Below, in pieces: positions 16,328 to 25,171 of a stretch of 64,000 bases of DNA (positions within the stretch are counted from its first letter, which is position 1; each line of letters opens with the position of its first letter). A program made the translations under genes and the position numbers. The notes beneath the pieces are model-generated. The model was not told where the DNA came from, ran no database searches, and saw only the letters and a list, made by a program, of their open reading frames with translations. Source of the DNA: Rhodococcus koreensis (GTDB taxonomy: Bacteria; Actinomycetota; Actinomycetes; Mycobacteriales; Mycobacteriaceae); contig NZ_FNSV01000005.1 of assembly GCF_900105905.1 (NCBI RefSeq), forward strand, positions 8,993,811 through 9,057,810, written 5' to 3'.

Positions 16328-16972
16328 ATGTCGCAGACGCTTCCCGCAGATGTTCGCCGCGGACAGCTCATCGAGGCGGGGCTGGCGATCGCCGCTCACC
16401 AGGGTGTCGCCGCGCTGACCATCCGCCGCCTGGCCGACGCGGCCGGTGTGTCGCTCGGGGTGGCGCACTACCACTTCGAGGACAAGGAAGAACTCCTGAT
16501 CGAGATGGGGGAGAACCTGATCCTGCAGGTCAGCGAGTCGATGCGGGCGGCATTCGGCCGGCTGACGGGGGCCGCCGAACTGCCGGGCATTCCCGGTCTT
16601 CGGGAACTCCTCTCTGCCGGGATCGGCGGCCTGTGGCCGGTTATCGAGGCCACCCCCGACCACCAGTTGCTGACCTACGAGATCACCGCGAGGGCCCTGC
16701 TGCGCCGCGGCGCCGGCCACGACTCCGCCGGGGCGGTCGCGAGCCACCAGTACCGCACCATGGATGCCGAAGCTATCGCGTTCCTCGATCTGTGCGCTCA
16801 CCGGGCCGGTGTCGCCTGGGGCACGCCCGTCGAGCAGGTCGCGCGCTTCGCGTTGGCGGCGCTCGACGGGCTGGTGCTGCGGTGGCTCGTCGACCGCGAC
16901 GGCGACGCCGCGCTCGCCGCTCTCGACGACCTGGTCCAGGTCGTCACCTCGAAGGCACTGGACGATGGCTGA
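16328..16972 (+). CDS. TetR-family transcriptional regulator
   Basis: A 214-residue TetR-type repressor. The HTH is clear: RGQLIEAGLAIAAHQGVAALTIRRLADAAG followed by VSLGVAHYHFEDKEEL (residues about 9-55). The C-terminal ligand-binding half is helical and unassigned. The ATG at 16328 is supported by TACGAT at 16316-16321, placed for transcription starting at the ATG. It lies 55 bases after the PPOX gene, whose expression it may control; the true target is unknown. Confidence 0.85.
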   Translation: MSQTLPADVRRGQLIEAGLAIAAHQGVAALTIRRLADAAGVSLGVAHYHFEDKEELLIEMGENLILQVSESMRAAFGRLTGAAELPGIPGLRELLSAGIGGLWPVIEATPDHQLLTYEITARALLRRGAGHDSAGAVASHQYRTMDAEAIAFLDLCAHRAGVAWGTPVEQVARFALAALDGLVLRWLVDRDGDAALAALDDLVQVVTSKALDDG

Positions 16973-17052
16973 CCGACGGCATGTACTCCTGTGTCGGGCA
17001 CCCGCAGACGGGGGCAGACGCGATCAATGCCCGGCCTGCCCCGGTATCTCGG

Positions 17053-17133
17053 TCACCAGTGTCCGAGATTGCCCTGCCAGATCGCCGAAATGATGTAGAG
17101 CGCCACGGTCAGTAGGTAGTACAAGTTGATCAT
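17053..17133 (-). CDS. 26-residue membrane microprotein
   Basis: A very short frame with an exceptionally good ribosome site: GAGGAGGT lies 8 bases before the ATG. The peptide starts MINLYYLLTVALYIISA and ends with a polar WQGNLGHW tail, giving one hydrophobic span that fits a single transmembrane helix. It lies alone on the minus strand between the TetR gene and UPF0182, in about 700 bases with no other convincing gene. Function is unknown; it resembles other single-pass microproteins only in general form. Confidence 0.55.
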   Translation of the reverse strand: MINLYYLLTVALYIISAIWQGNLGHW

Positions 17134-17683
17134 TGTGCGCACCTCCTCGTCAGGGGCACAGCGGTTGCGGGCGGATGTCCCCGTGCCGGCTGGGTACCCC
17201 GTACGCCACGACTCAAGCGGGGTGCGCTGACATGCTGCGATCGGTGTTCATCACAGCATCGGCTCGGCCTGTCACCGACGGGGTCATCGTCAAGTTAATT
17301 GTGTGTCTTGATGATTCGGGCTGCGATGTCGTTGCCCGGATCGGTGGGTGTGAATAGACTTCCCGCGTTCATCCTTCAGGTGGCAGCGGCGTTCGTGGTC
17401 GTTCCAGATCGTTCGTTCCAGATTGTGAAAGCGGTCCGTCATGTCGTGTCGCGATGCGGTCGTCGACAGGACCTCGAGGAGTTTGCGGACGAGCTCCTTG
17501 GGCACCTTGCCGCGGAGGCACCGGCGACGCGCCACGCCACCCCACCCGGCAGCACTCGTTCCACTCGCGGGTCCACTGCGCCCGATCCGGCACCGCCTAG
17601 AATGGGGTGATACGGACGCCTTCGCTGCATCGGGCGGGGTGGTCCGGCGGGGCTGCTCGTGAGCCGACCCGTGGGAGGTGGCC
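17134..17683. other. Long region without a convincing gene
   Basis: Apart from the ribosome site of the 26-residue frame, nothing here could be assigned. A minus-strand frame covers about 17290-17739 and includes the charged stretch KVPKELVRKLLEVLSTTAS, but it runs through the start of UPF0182, has a low-complexity N-terminus and no start signal. A CCTAGAAT motif at about 17597 could be a -10 for UPF0182. The segment may hold an old gene remnant. Confidence 0.4.
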
Positions 17684-20659
17684 ATGCAACCGTCCGACCG
17701 GATGTGGGCGCTGCCGCGTCGGGCCCGGGTCACGATCATGGTGACGGTGGCGCTCGTTGCTTTGCTGGTGATCGGGCCGCGTCTGGTCGTGGGGTATACC
17801 GATTGGCTGTGGTTCGGTGAGGTCGGCTACCGCCGCGTCTGGGGGACGGTCCTGGTCACGCGGCTGATCCTGTTCACGGCAGTGACGCTGCTGGTGGGTG
17901 CGGTGATCTTCGCGTCCACGGTGTGGGCGTACCGATCCCGCCCACTGTTCGCGGCCACTGCCGCAGACGCGGCGAAGGATCCGCTCGAGCGGTACCGGAC
18001 GGTGGTACTGCGCCGCCCGCGGTCGTTCACGGTGGGGATCGCGATGCTGCTGGCGCTGCCGTTCGGGCTGCACGCGCAGGCGAGTTGGGGGACGGTGCAA
18101 CTGTTCTTGCACGGCGGCGGCTTCGGCACTGTGGACGCGGAGTTCGGGTACGACATCGGCTTCTACATCTTCGACCTGCCGTTCTACCGGCTGATCCTGA
18201 CGTGGCTGTTCATCGCGGTGTTCCTGGCGTTGCTGATCGGACTGGGAACCCACTACCTGTTCGGCGGCATCCGGCTGGCACCGAGCAAGGACCACCTCAT
18301 CGAGGTGTCCCGGCCGGCGCGCATCCAGCTCGCGGTGCTCGCGGGCACGTTCATCGCGTTGAAGGCGGCCTCCTACTGGCTCGACCGGTACTCCTTGTTG
18401 TGGAGCGGCCGGAAGGAGCCCACCTTCACCGGGGCCGGATACACCGACATCAACGCGGTGCTGCCGGCGCGGCTGATCATGGTCGCGATCGCAGTACTGT
18501 GCGCGGCGGCGTTCTTCGCCGCGATCGCGGTGCGGGACCTGCGGATCCCGGCGATGGCCACGGTACTGCTGGTGCTCTCGGCGATCGTGGTCGGCGGAAT
18601 CTATCCGGCGCTGATCGAGCAGTTCTCGGTCCGACCGAACGCCGCCGATCGGGAGAGCCCCTACATCGAACGCAACATCGCCGCGACCCGGCAGGCCTAT
18701 GGAATCGGCCCGGACCGAGTCGACTACCTCGACTATCCCGGGGTCGGCACCCGGCCGCCCCGGGAGATTCCCGCCGACGTCACCACCATCGCCAACGCCC
18801 GCCTGCTCGACCCGACCGTGCTCTCGCGCACCTTCACCCAGCAGCAACAGCTGAAGAACTTCTACGGCTTCCCCGAGCACCTCGACATCGACCGCTACAT
18901 CATCGACGGGCGACTCGCCGACTACATCGTCGCCGCCCGCGAGCTCTCCCCGAACAGTCTCAGCGGCAACCAGACCCAGTGGATCAACCGGCACACCGTC
19001 TACACCCACGGCAACGGGTTCGTCGCCGCCCCCGCCAACAGGGTCAACGCCGCCGTCCGCGACGCTGCCGGGCAGAGCGCGAGCAGTGACAGCGGGTACC
19101 CGATCTACGCGGTCAGCGACATCGCCTCGCAGGCCGGCGGCGGGCAGGTGATCCCGGTCGAGCAACCGCGCATCTACTTCGGTGAGGTGATCGCGCAGGC
19201 GGACCCGGACTACGCCATCGTCGGCGGACCCGAGGGCGCGCCGCCGCGCGAGTACGACACCGACACCGCCCAGTACACCTACACCGGCACCGGTGGGGTG
19301 CCGGTGGGAAGCTGGGTCAACCGGTTGGCGTTCGCCGCCCGGTACGCCGAACGCAACATCCTGTTCTCCGGCGCCATCGGGCCCGAGTCGAAGATCATCT
19401 TCAACCGGGACCCGGCCACCCGAGTCGAGCACGTCGCCCCGTGGCTGACCACCGACACCAACCCGTATCCAGCGGTGGTCGGCGGCCGGATCGTGTGGAT
19501 CGTCGACGGCTACACCACTGCCGCACACTACCCGTACTCGCAGGTTGGCTCACTCGCCGAGCCGGTGGTCACCGACACCGGCCGCACCCTGTCCCCCGAG
19601 CAGGTGTCCTATGTGCGGAACTCGGTGAAGGCCACCGTCGACGCCTACGACGGCACCGTCACCCTCTACCAGGTCGACGAGAACGACCCGGTCCTGCGGG
19701 CGTGGATGAGCGTGTTCCCCGGCACCGTGCAGCCGCCGAATGCGATCCCGACCGAGCTGCGCACGCACTTCCGCTACCCCGAGGATCTGTTCCGCCTGCA
19801 GCGGGACCTGCTGGCGAAGTACCACGTCGATGATCCGCGGGAGTTCTTCACCACCAATGCATTCTGGTCGGTGCCCAGCGATCCGACCGCCGACACCGGT
19901 GGCGAGCAACCGCCGTACTACGTCCTGGTCGGCGACGCCGGCACCGCGGCCCCGTCATTCCGGCTCACCAGCGCCATGGTCGGCTTCAACCGGGAATTTC
20001 TCTCCGCCTACCTCTCGGTGCACTCCGACCCCGAAAACTACGGCAAGATCGACATTCTGCGGTTGCCGACGGACACCCAGACCCAGGGCCCGCGGCAGAC
20101 CCAGAACTCGATGATCTCCGACACCCGCGTCGCCTCCGAGCGCACCCTGCTCGAGCGGTCGAACCGGATCTACTATGCCAACCTGCTGACCCTGCCGATC
20201 GCCGACGGCGGCATCCTCTACGTCGAACCGGTGTTCACCGAACGCTTGACCAGCACGCCCAACGGTTCCACGTTCCCGCAGCTGGCCCGAGTCCTGGTCA
20301 GCTACCGCGAACCCGGCACCGGCGGGGTGCGTATCGGATATGCCCCCACTCTCGCCGAGGCCCTCGACCAGGTCTTCGGCACCGGCACCGGCGCCGTCGC
20401 CACCGCACCCGGCGGCGACGCCACCACACCTCCACCTATCGATGGGCAACCGCCGGCGCCGCCTCCACCGGGCGCCCCGACCGCCCCGCCGCCGGCGTCA
20501 TCGGACCAGCTGACCGCGGCGGTCCTCGAACTCAACGCCGCCCTGGCCAACCTGCGCGAGGCACAACGCACCGGCGACTTCACCGCCTACGGCGCGGCCC
20601 TGGACCGCCTGCAACAGGCCATCGACACCTACCTGGCCGCGGGCGGAACCCCACACTGA
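17684..20659 (+). CDS. UPF0182 (COG1615) integral membrane protein
   Basis: A 991-residue member of UPF0182, a large actinobacterial/cyanobacterial membrane family of unknown function. About seven transmembrane segments occupy the first 320 residues (VTIMVTVALVALLVIGPRLV, LILFTAVTLLVGAVIF and others). A large extracytoplasmic region follows with conserved PYIERNIAATRQAYGI and NRLAFAARYAERNILFS blocks. The C-terminus has a proline-rich linker (PPAPPPPGAPTAPPP) and a short helical tail. The ATG at 17684 has GGAGG five bases upstream. It appears to be monocistronic. Confidence 0.9.
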   Translation: MQPSDRMWALPRRARVTIMVTVALVALLVIGPRLVVGYTDWLWFGEVGYRRVWGTVLVTRLILFTAVTLLVGAVIFASTVWAYRSRPLFAATAADAAKDPLERYRTVVLRRPRSFTVGIAMLLALPFGLHAQASWGTVQLFLHGGGFGTVDAEFGYDIGFYIFDLPFYRLILTWLFIAVFLALLIGLGTHYLFGGIRLAPSKDHLIEVSRPARIQLAVLAGTFIALKAASYWLDRYSLLWSGRKEPTFTGAGYTDINAVLPARLIMVAIAVLCAAAFFAAIAVRDLRIPAMATVLLVLSAIVVGGIYPALIEQFSVRPNAADRESPYIERNIAATRQAYGIGPDRVDYLDYPGVGTRPPREIPADVTTIANARLLDPTVLSRTFTQQQQLKNFYGFPEHLDIDRYIIDGRLADYIVAARELSPNSLSGNQTQWINRHTVYTHGNGFVAAPANRVNAAVRDAAGQSASSDSGYPIYAVSDIASQAGGGQVIPVEQPRIYFGEVIAQADPDYAIVGGPEGAPPREYDTDTAQYTYTGTGGVPVGSWVNRLAFAARYAERNILFSGAIGPESKIIFNRDPATRVEHVAPWLTTDTNPYPAVVGGRIVWIVDGYTTAAHYPYSQVGSLAEPVVTDTGRTLSPEQVSYVRNSVKATVDAYDGTVTLYQVDENDPVLRAWMSVFPGTVQPPNAIPTELRTHFRYPEDLFRLQRDLLAKYHVDDPREFFTTNAFWSVPSDPTADTGGEQPPYYVLVGDAGTAAPSFRLTSAMVGFNREFLSAYLSVHSDPENYGKIDILRLPTDTQTQGPRQTQNSMISDTRVASERTLLERSNRIYYANLLTLPIADGGILYVEPVFTERLTSTPNGSTFPQLARVLVSYREPGTGGVRIGYAPTLAEALDQVFGTGTGAVATAPGGDATTPPPIDGQPPAPPPPGAPTAPPPASSDQLTAAVLELNAALANLREAQRTGDFTAYGAALDRLQQAIDTYLAAGGTPH

Positions 20660-20747
20660 CCCGTCTCCTCGGCGCGTTCCACACAATGACGTCGTGCCGT
20701 AGATGCGAACTGCAGGCAATGACGATCGATCAAGGCCGGCACCGCAG

Positions 20748-20753
20748 TAGTCT
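20748..20753 (+). promoter_or_regulatory. -10 box for leaderless PPOX gene
   Basis: TAGTCT is followed by six bases and then the ATG at 20760, the leaderless geometry also seen at cobG and other genes in the window. Confidence 0.5.
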
Positions 20754-20759
20754 CGGTGG

Positions 20760-21197
20760 ATGACGACTCTCGAGGACGCTGTTGCTCTGGCACGGGATGA
20801 CAACGGCCTGGCGGTGGTCGCCACTCTTCGCGCGAACGGAACCATTCAGGCCTCGATGGTCAACGTCGGCCTGCTCGAGCACCCGGCCACAGGCGAACCG
20901 GTTCTGGGATTCGTGACCTACGGAAGGGTGAAGCTGAACAACCTGAGGTCTCGCCCTCAGGTCGCCACCACCTTCCGGGATGGGTGGCAGTGGGCGACCG
21001 TCGAGGGAACCGCCGAGATAGCCGGTCCCGACGACCCCCAGCCGTGGCTCGACGACGAGAGATTGCGGCTTCTGCGTCGGGAGGTATTCGTCTCTGCCGG
21101 AGGCACGCACGAGGACTGGGACGAATACGACCGGGTGATGGCCGAGCAGGGCCGGGCGGTCGTATTCGTCCGGGTCGATCGGGTCTACAGCAACTGA
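20760..21197 (+). CDS. PPOX-class F420-dependent oxidoreductase-like protein
   Basis: A 145-residue split-barrel flavin/F420-binding protein. The N-terminal strand pattern LAVVATLRANGTIQASMVNVG, then GFVTYGRVKLNNLRSRPQVATTF and WQWATVEGTAEIAGPDD, matches the small pyridoxamine-oxidase-like family. A tail with HEDWDEYDRVMAEQGRAVVFV follows. The start at 20760 lies 7 bases after a TAGTCT -10 box, so the message is probably leaderless. The reaction partner is unknown; it stands alone between UPF0182 and a convergent TetR gene. Confidence 0.8.
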   Translation: MTTLEDAVALARDDNGLAVVATLRANGTIQASMVNVGLLEHPATGEPVLGFVTYGRVKLNNLRSRPQVATTFRDGWQWATVEGTAEIAGPDDPQPWLDDERLRLLRREVFVSAGGTHEDWDEYDRVMAEQGRAVVFVRVDRVYSN

Positions 21198-21219
21198 CAA
21201 CCCGCGAGGCACGAACCGC

Positions 21220-21804
21220 TCAGGCGAGGGTGCGGAGGTGCTCGTCGATCATGCGGTGCGCCGAGTCGGGGGTGTCGGTGTCGCCGAGCAGGACGTGCAT
21301 CGCGGCGCCGTCGACGAGTGCGTGCAGACGCATCGCCTCGGCGTCGACGTCGATGTCCGGCGCGACGAGACCGTGCCGTGCGAGACCGGTCAGGATCGCG
21401 GCGCACGCATCCCGTAGTTGTCGCTGGGCGCCGAGGGCGATGTCCTTCAGCAGGGGATGGGCGGGGCTCTCGGCGACGAGTGCCAGATTCACTTCCATCT
21501 CGCAGCGCCGGCGATCGTCGAGGGGGAGCACCTCGTCCAACACGGCGAGGGCACGCTGCCACGGGTCGGCGATCGAGGTGTGGGCCTGTGCCCGTTCGCG
21601 GACCCGCGTGGCTACCAGACGCATCGAATAGGCGAGAAGTTCGGCCTTGCTGGCGAACACGTGCCGCAGCGATCCGCTGGATATGCCGGCCTCGGCGGCC
21701 ACGTCGCGGACGGACACGGCGCCGATGCCGTCGCGTTGGATCACCCGCCACAGAGCCTCGGCGATGTCCTGCTGCCGTCGGTCGTGGTCGATGAGCTTCG
21801 GCAC
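21220..21804 (-). CDS. TetR-family regulator, divergent from the DUF418 gene
   Basis: A 194-residue TetR-type protein with HTH DIAEALWRVIQRDGIGAVSVRDVAAEAG followed by ISSGSLRHVFASKAELLAYS. The GTG start at 21804 has TAACAT at 21816-21811 on the minus strand, six bases upstream, so transcription likely begins at the start codon, and this -10 lies in the first of two operator dyads. It should repress itself and the divergent membrane protein gene; the inducer is unknown. Confidence 0.85.
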   Translation of the reverse strand: MPKLIDHDRRQQDIAEALWRVIQRDGIGAVSVRDVAAEAGISSGSLRHVFASKAELLAYSMRLVATRVRERAQAHTSIADPWQRALAVLDEVLPLDDRRRCEMEVNLALVAESPAHPLLKDIALGAQRQLRDACAAILTGLARHGLVAPDIDVDAEAMRLHALVDGAAMHVLLGDTDTPDSAHRMIDEHLRTLA

Positions 21805-21812
21805 CCGGTCAT

Positions 21813-21862
21813 GTTAGCACGGTCGTGTTAGCATCAGAATTTGTTGGCACGACCGTACTAAC
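21813..21862. promoter_or_regulatory. Two TetR-type operator dyads in the divergent promoter
   Basis: GTTAGCACGGTCGTGTTAGC (21813-21832) and GTTGGCACGACCGTACTAAC (21843-21862) are related 20-bp imperfect dyads, each with 7 of 9 arm positions matching around a 2-bp centre. Their centres are 30 bp apart, roughly three helical turns, so two repressor dimers could sit on the same face. The first overlaps the regulator's own -10 box. Confidence 0.65.
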
Positions 21863-21884
21863 AAGTACTGGAGGGGCTGAACGG

Positions 21885-23072
21885 ATGACATCGCAACCAT
21901 CGAGTTCCCACCGCTACGCTGCGCTCGACGTCATGCGCGGCGCGGCGATCCTGGGCACGCTCGCCACCAACATCTGGATCTTCACCAACGTCGAGGGACT
22001 CGTCGGATACATCAACGGCACCGGAAAGGCCACCGGCGGATGGGCTCCGGTGCAGGCGGTGCTGCAGCAATTCGCGCAGGGCAAGTTCCTCGGCCTGCTC
22101 ACCGTCATGTTCGGCATCGGACTGGTCATCCAGCAGCGGTCCGCCCAGCGGCGCGGTCAACGGTGGCCGGGCGGATACCCTTGGCGCGCAGCGCTGCTGA
22201 TGCTCGACGGAGCACTGCACTTCCTGCTGTTCACCGAATTCGACGTCCTGACCGGGTATGCCCTCACCGGACTGATCGTCGCATTCATCCTGACCACGGG
22301 CATCCGCGCGCAGCGAACGTGGATAGTGTGCGCGGTGGCCGTCCACGCGGCGATGCTCGCCCTCGTCGTCGCGGCCCTGTCCTCGGCGCCCGCGCGGGAT
22401 CCGCAGTCGCTGTCGCCGAATCCCTATGCGGACGGCAGTTTCTGGGACCTCGTCGTCTTCCGCGCCGACAATCTGTTGCTGTTCCGGCTCGAGGTGCTGT
22501 TCATCCTGCCGCTGTCGATCGCGTTGTTCCTCGTCGGCGCGCACCTCTACGGTGCGCGCGTCCTCGACCCGGACCGTGGCGCGCTGCGGCGCGGCCTCAT
22601 GATCGCCGGCCTGGCGATCGCCCTTCCGCTCGACCTCGCGCTCGGACTGTTCGGTGGCGACGCGGGTCTGATCCTCGGCAGGTACGGGACCGCGCCGATC
22701 GTGGCGTTGGGGTTACTCGCGGCGATCGCGCACCGCTACGCCGACGGTCGCGCACCCGGCGCGCCCGGCCAGGCACTCTCGGGCGTCGGCCACACCGCGC
22801 TCAGTTGCTATGTGCTGCAGAATATTCTGTGCTCGATCGTCTGCTACGGCTGGGGACTCGGCCTCGCGGCCAGATTGGACGGCACCACCGTGGTTCCGGC
22901 GACGCTCGCACTGTTCGGCGCCGTCTCGGCGACCCTGATCGTCGTGTCGCGCCTGTGGTTGCGGCGATTCGATCGTGGGCCGCTCGAATGGCTCACACAT
23001 CGGGGCCACCAGCGTCTCACCCGGGCGGACCGGGGCGACGTCATCGCGCCAGCAGCGTCGTCCATTCCGTGA
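21885..23072 (+). CDS. DUF418-family integral membrane protein
   Basis: A 395-residue polytopic membrane protein. YAALDVMRGAAILGTLATNIW at the N-terminus is the characteristic DUF418/acyltransferase-3-like opening, and about nine hydrophobic segments follow. The late block LSGVGHTALSCYVLQNILCSIV with the C-terminal helices is the DUF418 core. The biochemical role is unknown. The ATG at 21885 has GAGGGG upstream; the longer frame from 21825 would cross the second operator. It is controlled, by inference, by the divergent TetR protein. The 3' end overlaps the convergent ANTAR gene by 32 bases. Confidence 0.82.
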   Translation: MTSQPSSSHRYAALDVMRGAAILGTLATNIWIFTNVEGLVGYINGTGKATGGWAPVQAVLQQFAQGKFLGLLTVMFGIGLVIQQRSAQRRGQRWPGGYPWRAALLMLDGALHFLLFTEFDVLTGYALTGLIVAFILTTGIRAQRTWIVCAVAVHAAMLALVVAALSSAPARDPQSLSPNPYADGSFWDLVVFRADNLLLFRLEVLFILPLSIALFLVGAHLYGARVLDPDRGALRRGLMIAGLAIALPLDLALGLFGGDAGLILGRYGTAPIVALGLLAAIAHRYADGRAPGAPGQALSGVGHTALSCYVLQNILCSIVCYGWGLGLAARLDGTTVVPATLALFGAVSATLIVVSRLWLRRFDRGPLEWLTHRGHQRLTRADRGDVIAPAASSIP

Positions 23073-23388
23073 ACTCGAGTGCGTACAGCGGTGCCGGCGT
23101 CGTCACGGACGGGCACGGCTGTCGCCGAGTCGCCAATTCCACCAGCGACTTCGCCGCTCGCAGCACGCTGACGTGGTGATGGCGGGAGACGTCGAGCAAT
23201 TCCTCGAACGCCTCGGCGTCGCCGTATCCGCGGGTGGCGATGAGGATGCCCTTCGCGGTGGCGAGGACCTCGCGCCCGTCGGGGTGGCGGTGCGGAATCG
23301 AATGTGCAGGCGGTGCAGCCTCGAGGACGTCGTTCGACACGGGGATCTCCTGGATTGTGGTACGTCGCTGAATGCTCGGCGCGGTCAT
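23041..23388 (-). CDS. ANTAR-domain protein
   Basis: A 115-residue protein. Its centre, EVLATAKGILIATRGYGDAEAFEELLDVSRHHHVSVLRAAKSLVEL, has the three-helix ANTAR pattern with the A-KGIL, AFEELL-S and A--LVE anchors. (The full stretch spans residues about 51-95.) ANTAR domains bind paired RNA hairpins and prevent transcription termination. No sensor domain precedes it; the N-terminal 45 residues are low-complexity. Its ATG overlaps the stop of the upstream small membrane protein (ATGA at 23388-23385), so the two are translationally coupled. Confidence 0.72.
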   Translation of the reverse strand: MTAPSIQRRTTIQEIPVSNDVLEAAPPAHSIPHRHPDGREVLATAKGILIATRGYGDAEAFEELLDVSRHHHVSVLRAAKSLVELATRRQPCPSVTTPAPLYALEFTEWTTLLAR

Positions 23389-23591
23389 ACCGCCGCCACC
23401 ATCAGCGCCGTGGCGAGGACGACGATCAGTCCCCCCGTCGCGGCGGCGAGAACTGAACCGGTGATGATGCCTATGCCGGTGGCGCAGGCGAGGCAGACGA
23501 ACGTCGTCAGTGCCACGTCGGCGAGCGCGAACCGTCCCGTGACCTTGGTGTGGCCGTGGAGTGCTTCGCGGATGCGGGTATCGGAGTGCAT
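23385..23591 (-). CDS. Small two-span membrane protein coupled to the ANTAR gene
   Basis: A 68-residue protein starting MHSDTRIREALHGHTKV, followed by two hydrophobic segments (LADVALTTFVCLACATGIGI and ATGGLIVVLATALMVAAV). An AGGAGG ribosome site lies 5 bases before the ATG at 23591. It is the first gene of a two-gene operon driven by a strong promoter about 150 bases upstream. No family is recognised; the coupling suggests it works with the ANTAR protein. Confidence 0.65.
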   Translation of the reverse strand: MHSDTRIREALHGHTKVTGRFALADVALTTFVCLACATGIGIITGSVLAAATGGLIVVLATALMVAAV

Positions 23592-23749
23592 GAAACCTCC
23601 TTGTCGGGCGTGCAAGGGACGGACTCGGCGCATGCGTCGGCCACGCGGCGATGCGGGAGTTTCGGTCCCGTTCTCTGGAGACCTGAATATGACATCCGCG
23701 GCGAAACGTCTCTGGAGTGAGAAATCTCATATGCGTGATGTCTGCAGCA

Positions 23750-23778
23750 TTTATAACGGAAAGCTCACGGCCTGTCAC
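23750..23778 (-). promoter_or_regulatory. Strong sigma-A-type promoter for the membrane protein/ANTAR operon
   Basis: On the minus strand GTGACA (23778-23773) and TATAAA (23755-23750) are separated by exactly 17 bases. The 5' leader would be about 150 bases, long enough for RNA structures of the kind ANTAR proteins bind. It contains a GACATC/GATGTC pair and a CGGGA/TCCCG hairpin, but a dual-hexaloop target is not established. Confidence 0.6.
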
Positions 23779-23809
23779 CTAGACGAGCGTCCGCATAGAA
23801 ATCGCGCCC

Positions 23810-25171
23810 TCAGAGCGCCTTGCTGACCGAAGACATGTGGAAGTCCGGCACCCGCACCGACGGCATCGCGGTCCGGGTGAACCAGTCCTTCCACTCGCGG
23901 GGCAGGGTCCGCTCGGTGGCGCCGGCCTGCGTGACCCTCCGCAGCAGGTCGAGGGGGCTCTCGTTGAACCGGAAGTTGTTCACGGCGCCCGTGACCTTTC
24001 CGTTCTCGACGAGGTAGACGCCGTCCCGCGTCAATCCCGTGAGCAGCAGCGTGGCGGGGTCGACCTCCCGGATGTACCAGAGGGTGGTCAGCAGCAGTCC
24101 GCGTTCGGTCTCGGCCACCATCTGGTCGAGCGACACCGAACCGCCGGCGTCGAGGATCAGGTTGTCGCCGGGCACGGTCGCCTCGGCGCCGAACTCCTTC
24201 GCCGCCGACCGCGGGTACGCGAGCGCACCGATGGTGCCGTCGCGGATCCAGTCGACGCGGCCCGCGTCCATCCCGTTGTCGAAGACGGACACCGACTCGG
24301 ACGACGACCCGGCGATCACGAACGGCGCGTACTCCAGGCCGAGCGCGACGGGATCGGAATAGAGGGTGAGGGGGAGTGCACTGAGTTTCTCCCCGATGCG
24401 GGTGCCCCCGGGCGCCGACAGGGCCGAATGCCCCTCTTCGGCCGCCCTGCCCTCCATGGTCCACATGAGGTAGATCATGAGGTCCGCGACCGCGGACGGC
24501 GGCAGGATCGTCTCGTACCGGCCCGCGGGCAACTCCACGCGGTTGCCGGCCCAGTCCAGGCGCGTCGACAGGTCCTCGAGCAACTTCACTCCGGCCACGT
24601 CGGTGAAGTCCTTGGTGCTGGTGCCCACCCAGGCGCTGGCGTCGCCGCGCTTGCCGTTGATCTCGACCGACCCGGTCGGCTGGACGAATCGGCGCCGGAT
24701 TCCCGTCGACGTGCCCAGCCACGTGGTGTGCAGCTGATGATGCGCGAAACCGTAGAGCTGATCGTCGCCGTCGAAGCCCATGCTCAGGTCCTGGGCGAGT
24801 TGTTCGAACGCGCCGATCTCGGTGCGCTGCGCCGAATCCTCCCAGCGCTCGTCGGTGCCGGTTCCGGTGAGCAGCGGCATCGCGTCGGACGCGGGTGTGG
24901 CTGCGCGGGCAGAGATTTCGGCGGATCGGACCACTCCGTCGATGTCGGCGACGTCGACGGACGCGGAGGTGACGATCCCGACCCTGGCGTCCTGCCCGGA
25001 GCGGACGATGGAAATGACCGTCCATCTACGCGAGGTGGACACGCCGTTGGTGGTCATCGAGTTGCCCGCCCACCGCAGCGACGCCTCGCTGGCATCGGTG
25101 ACGATCACGATGGTTTCGTCCACGGTGGCCCGGGCGAGGACCTGCTCGACGAGTTGCTGCGGTGCGATCAT
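23810..25171 (-). CDS. TldE/PmbA-family protein (TldD partner)
   Basis: A 453-residue member of the TldD/PmbA family. It lacks the HExxH metal motif of TldD, as expected of the TldE partner. Visible landmarks are LRWAGNSMTTNGVSTSRR near the N-terminus, LPAGRYETILPPSAVADLM in the middle and GLTRDGVYLVENGKVTGAVN near the C-terminus. TldD and TldE form a heterodimeric metalloprotease that removes leader peptides from some ribosomal peptides and degrades unfolded peptides. Its ATG overlaps the tldD stop (ATGA at 25171-25168). Confidence 0.88.
   Translation of the reverse strand: MIAPQQLVEQVLARATVDETIVIVTDASEASLRWAGNSMTTNGVSTSRRWTVISIVRSGQDARVGIVTSASVDVADIDGVVRSAEISARAATPASDAMPLLTGTGTDERWEDSAQRTEIGAFEQLAQDLSMGFDGDDQLYGFAHHQLHTTWLGTSTGIRRRFVQPTGSVEINGKRGDASAWVGTSTKDFTDVAGVKLLEDLSTRLDWAGNRVELPAGRYETILPPSAVADLMIYLMWTMEGRAAEEGHSALSAPGGTRIGEKLSALPLTLYSDPVALGLEYAPFVIAGSSSESVSVFDNGMDAGRVDWIRDGTIGALAYPRSAAKEFGAEATVPGDNLILDAGGSVSLDQMVAETERGLLLTTLWYIREVDPATLLLTGLTRDGVYLVENGKVTGAVNNFRFNESPLDLLRRVTQAGATERTLPREWKDWFTRTAMPSVRVPDFHMSSVSKAL

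Noticed and set aside
17290..17739. Minus-strand frame of 149 codons
   Set aside because: It crosses the start of UPF0182, has no ribosome site and is low-complexity apart from one short helical stretch.
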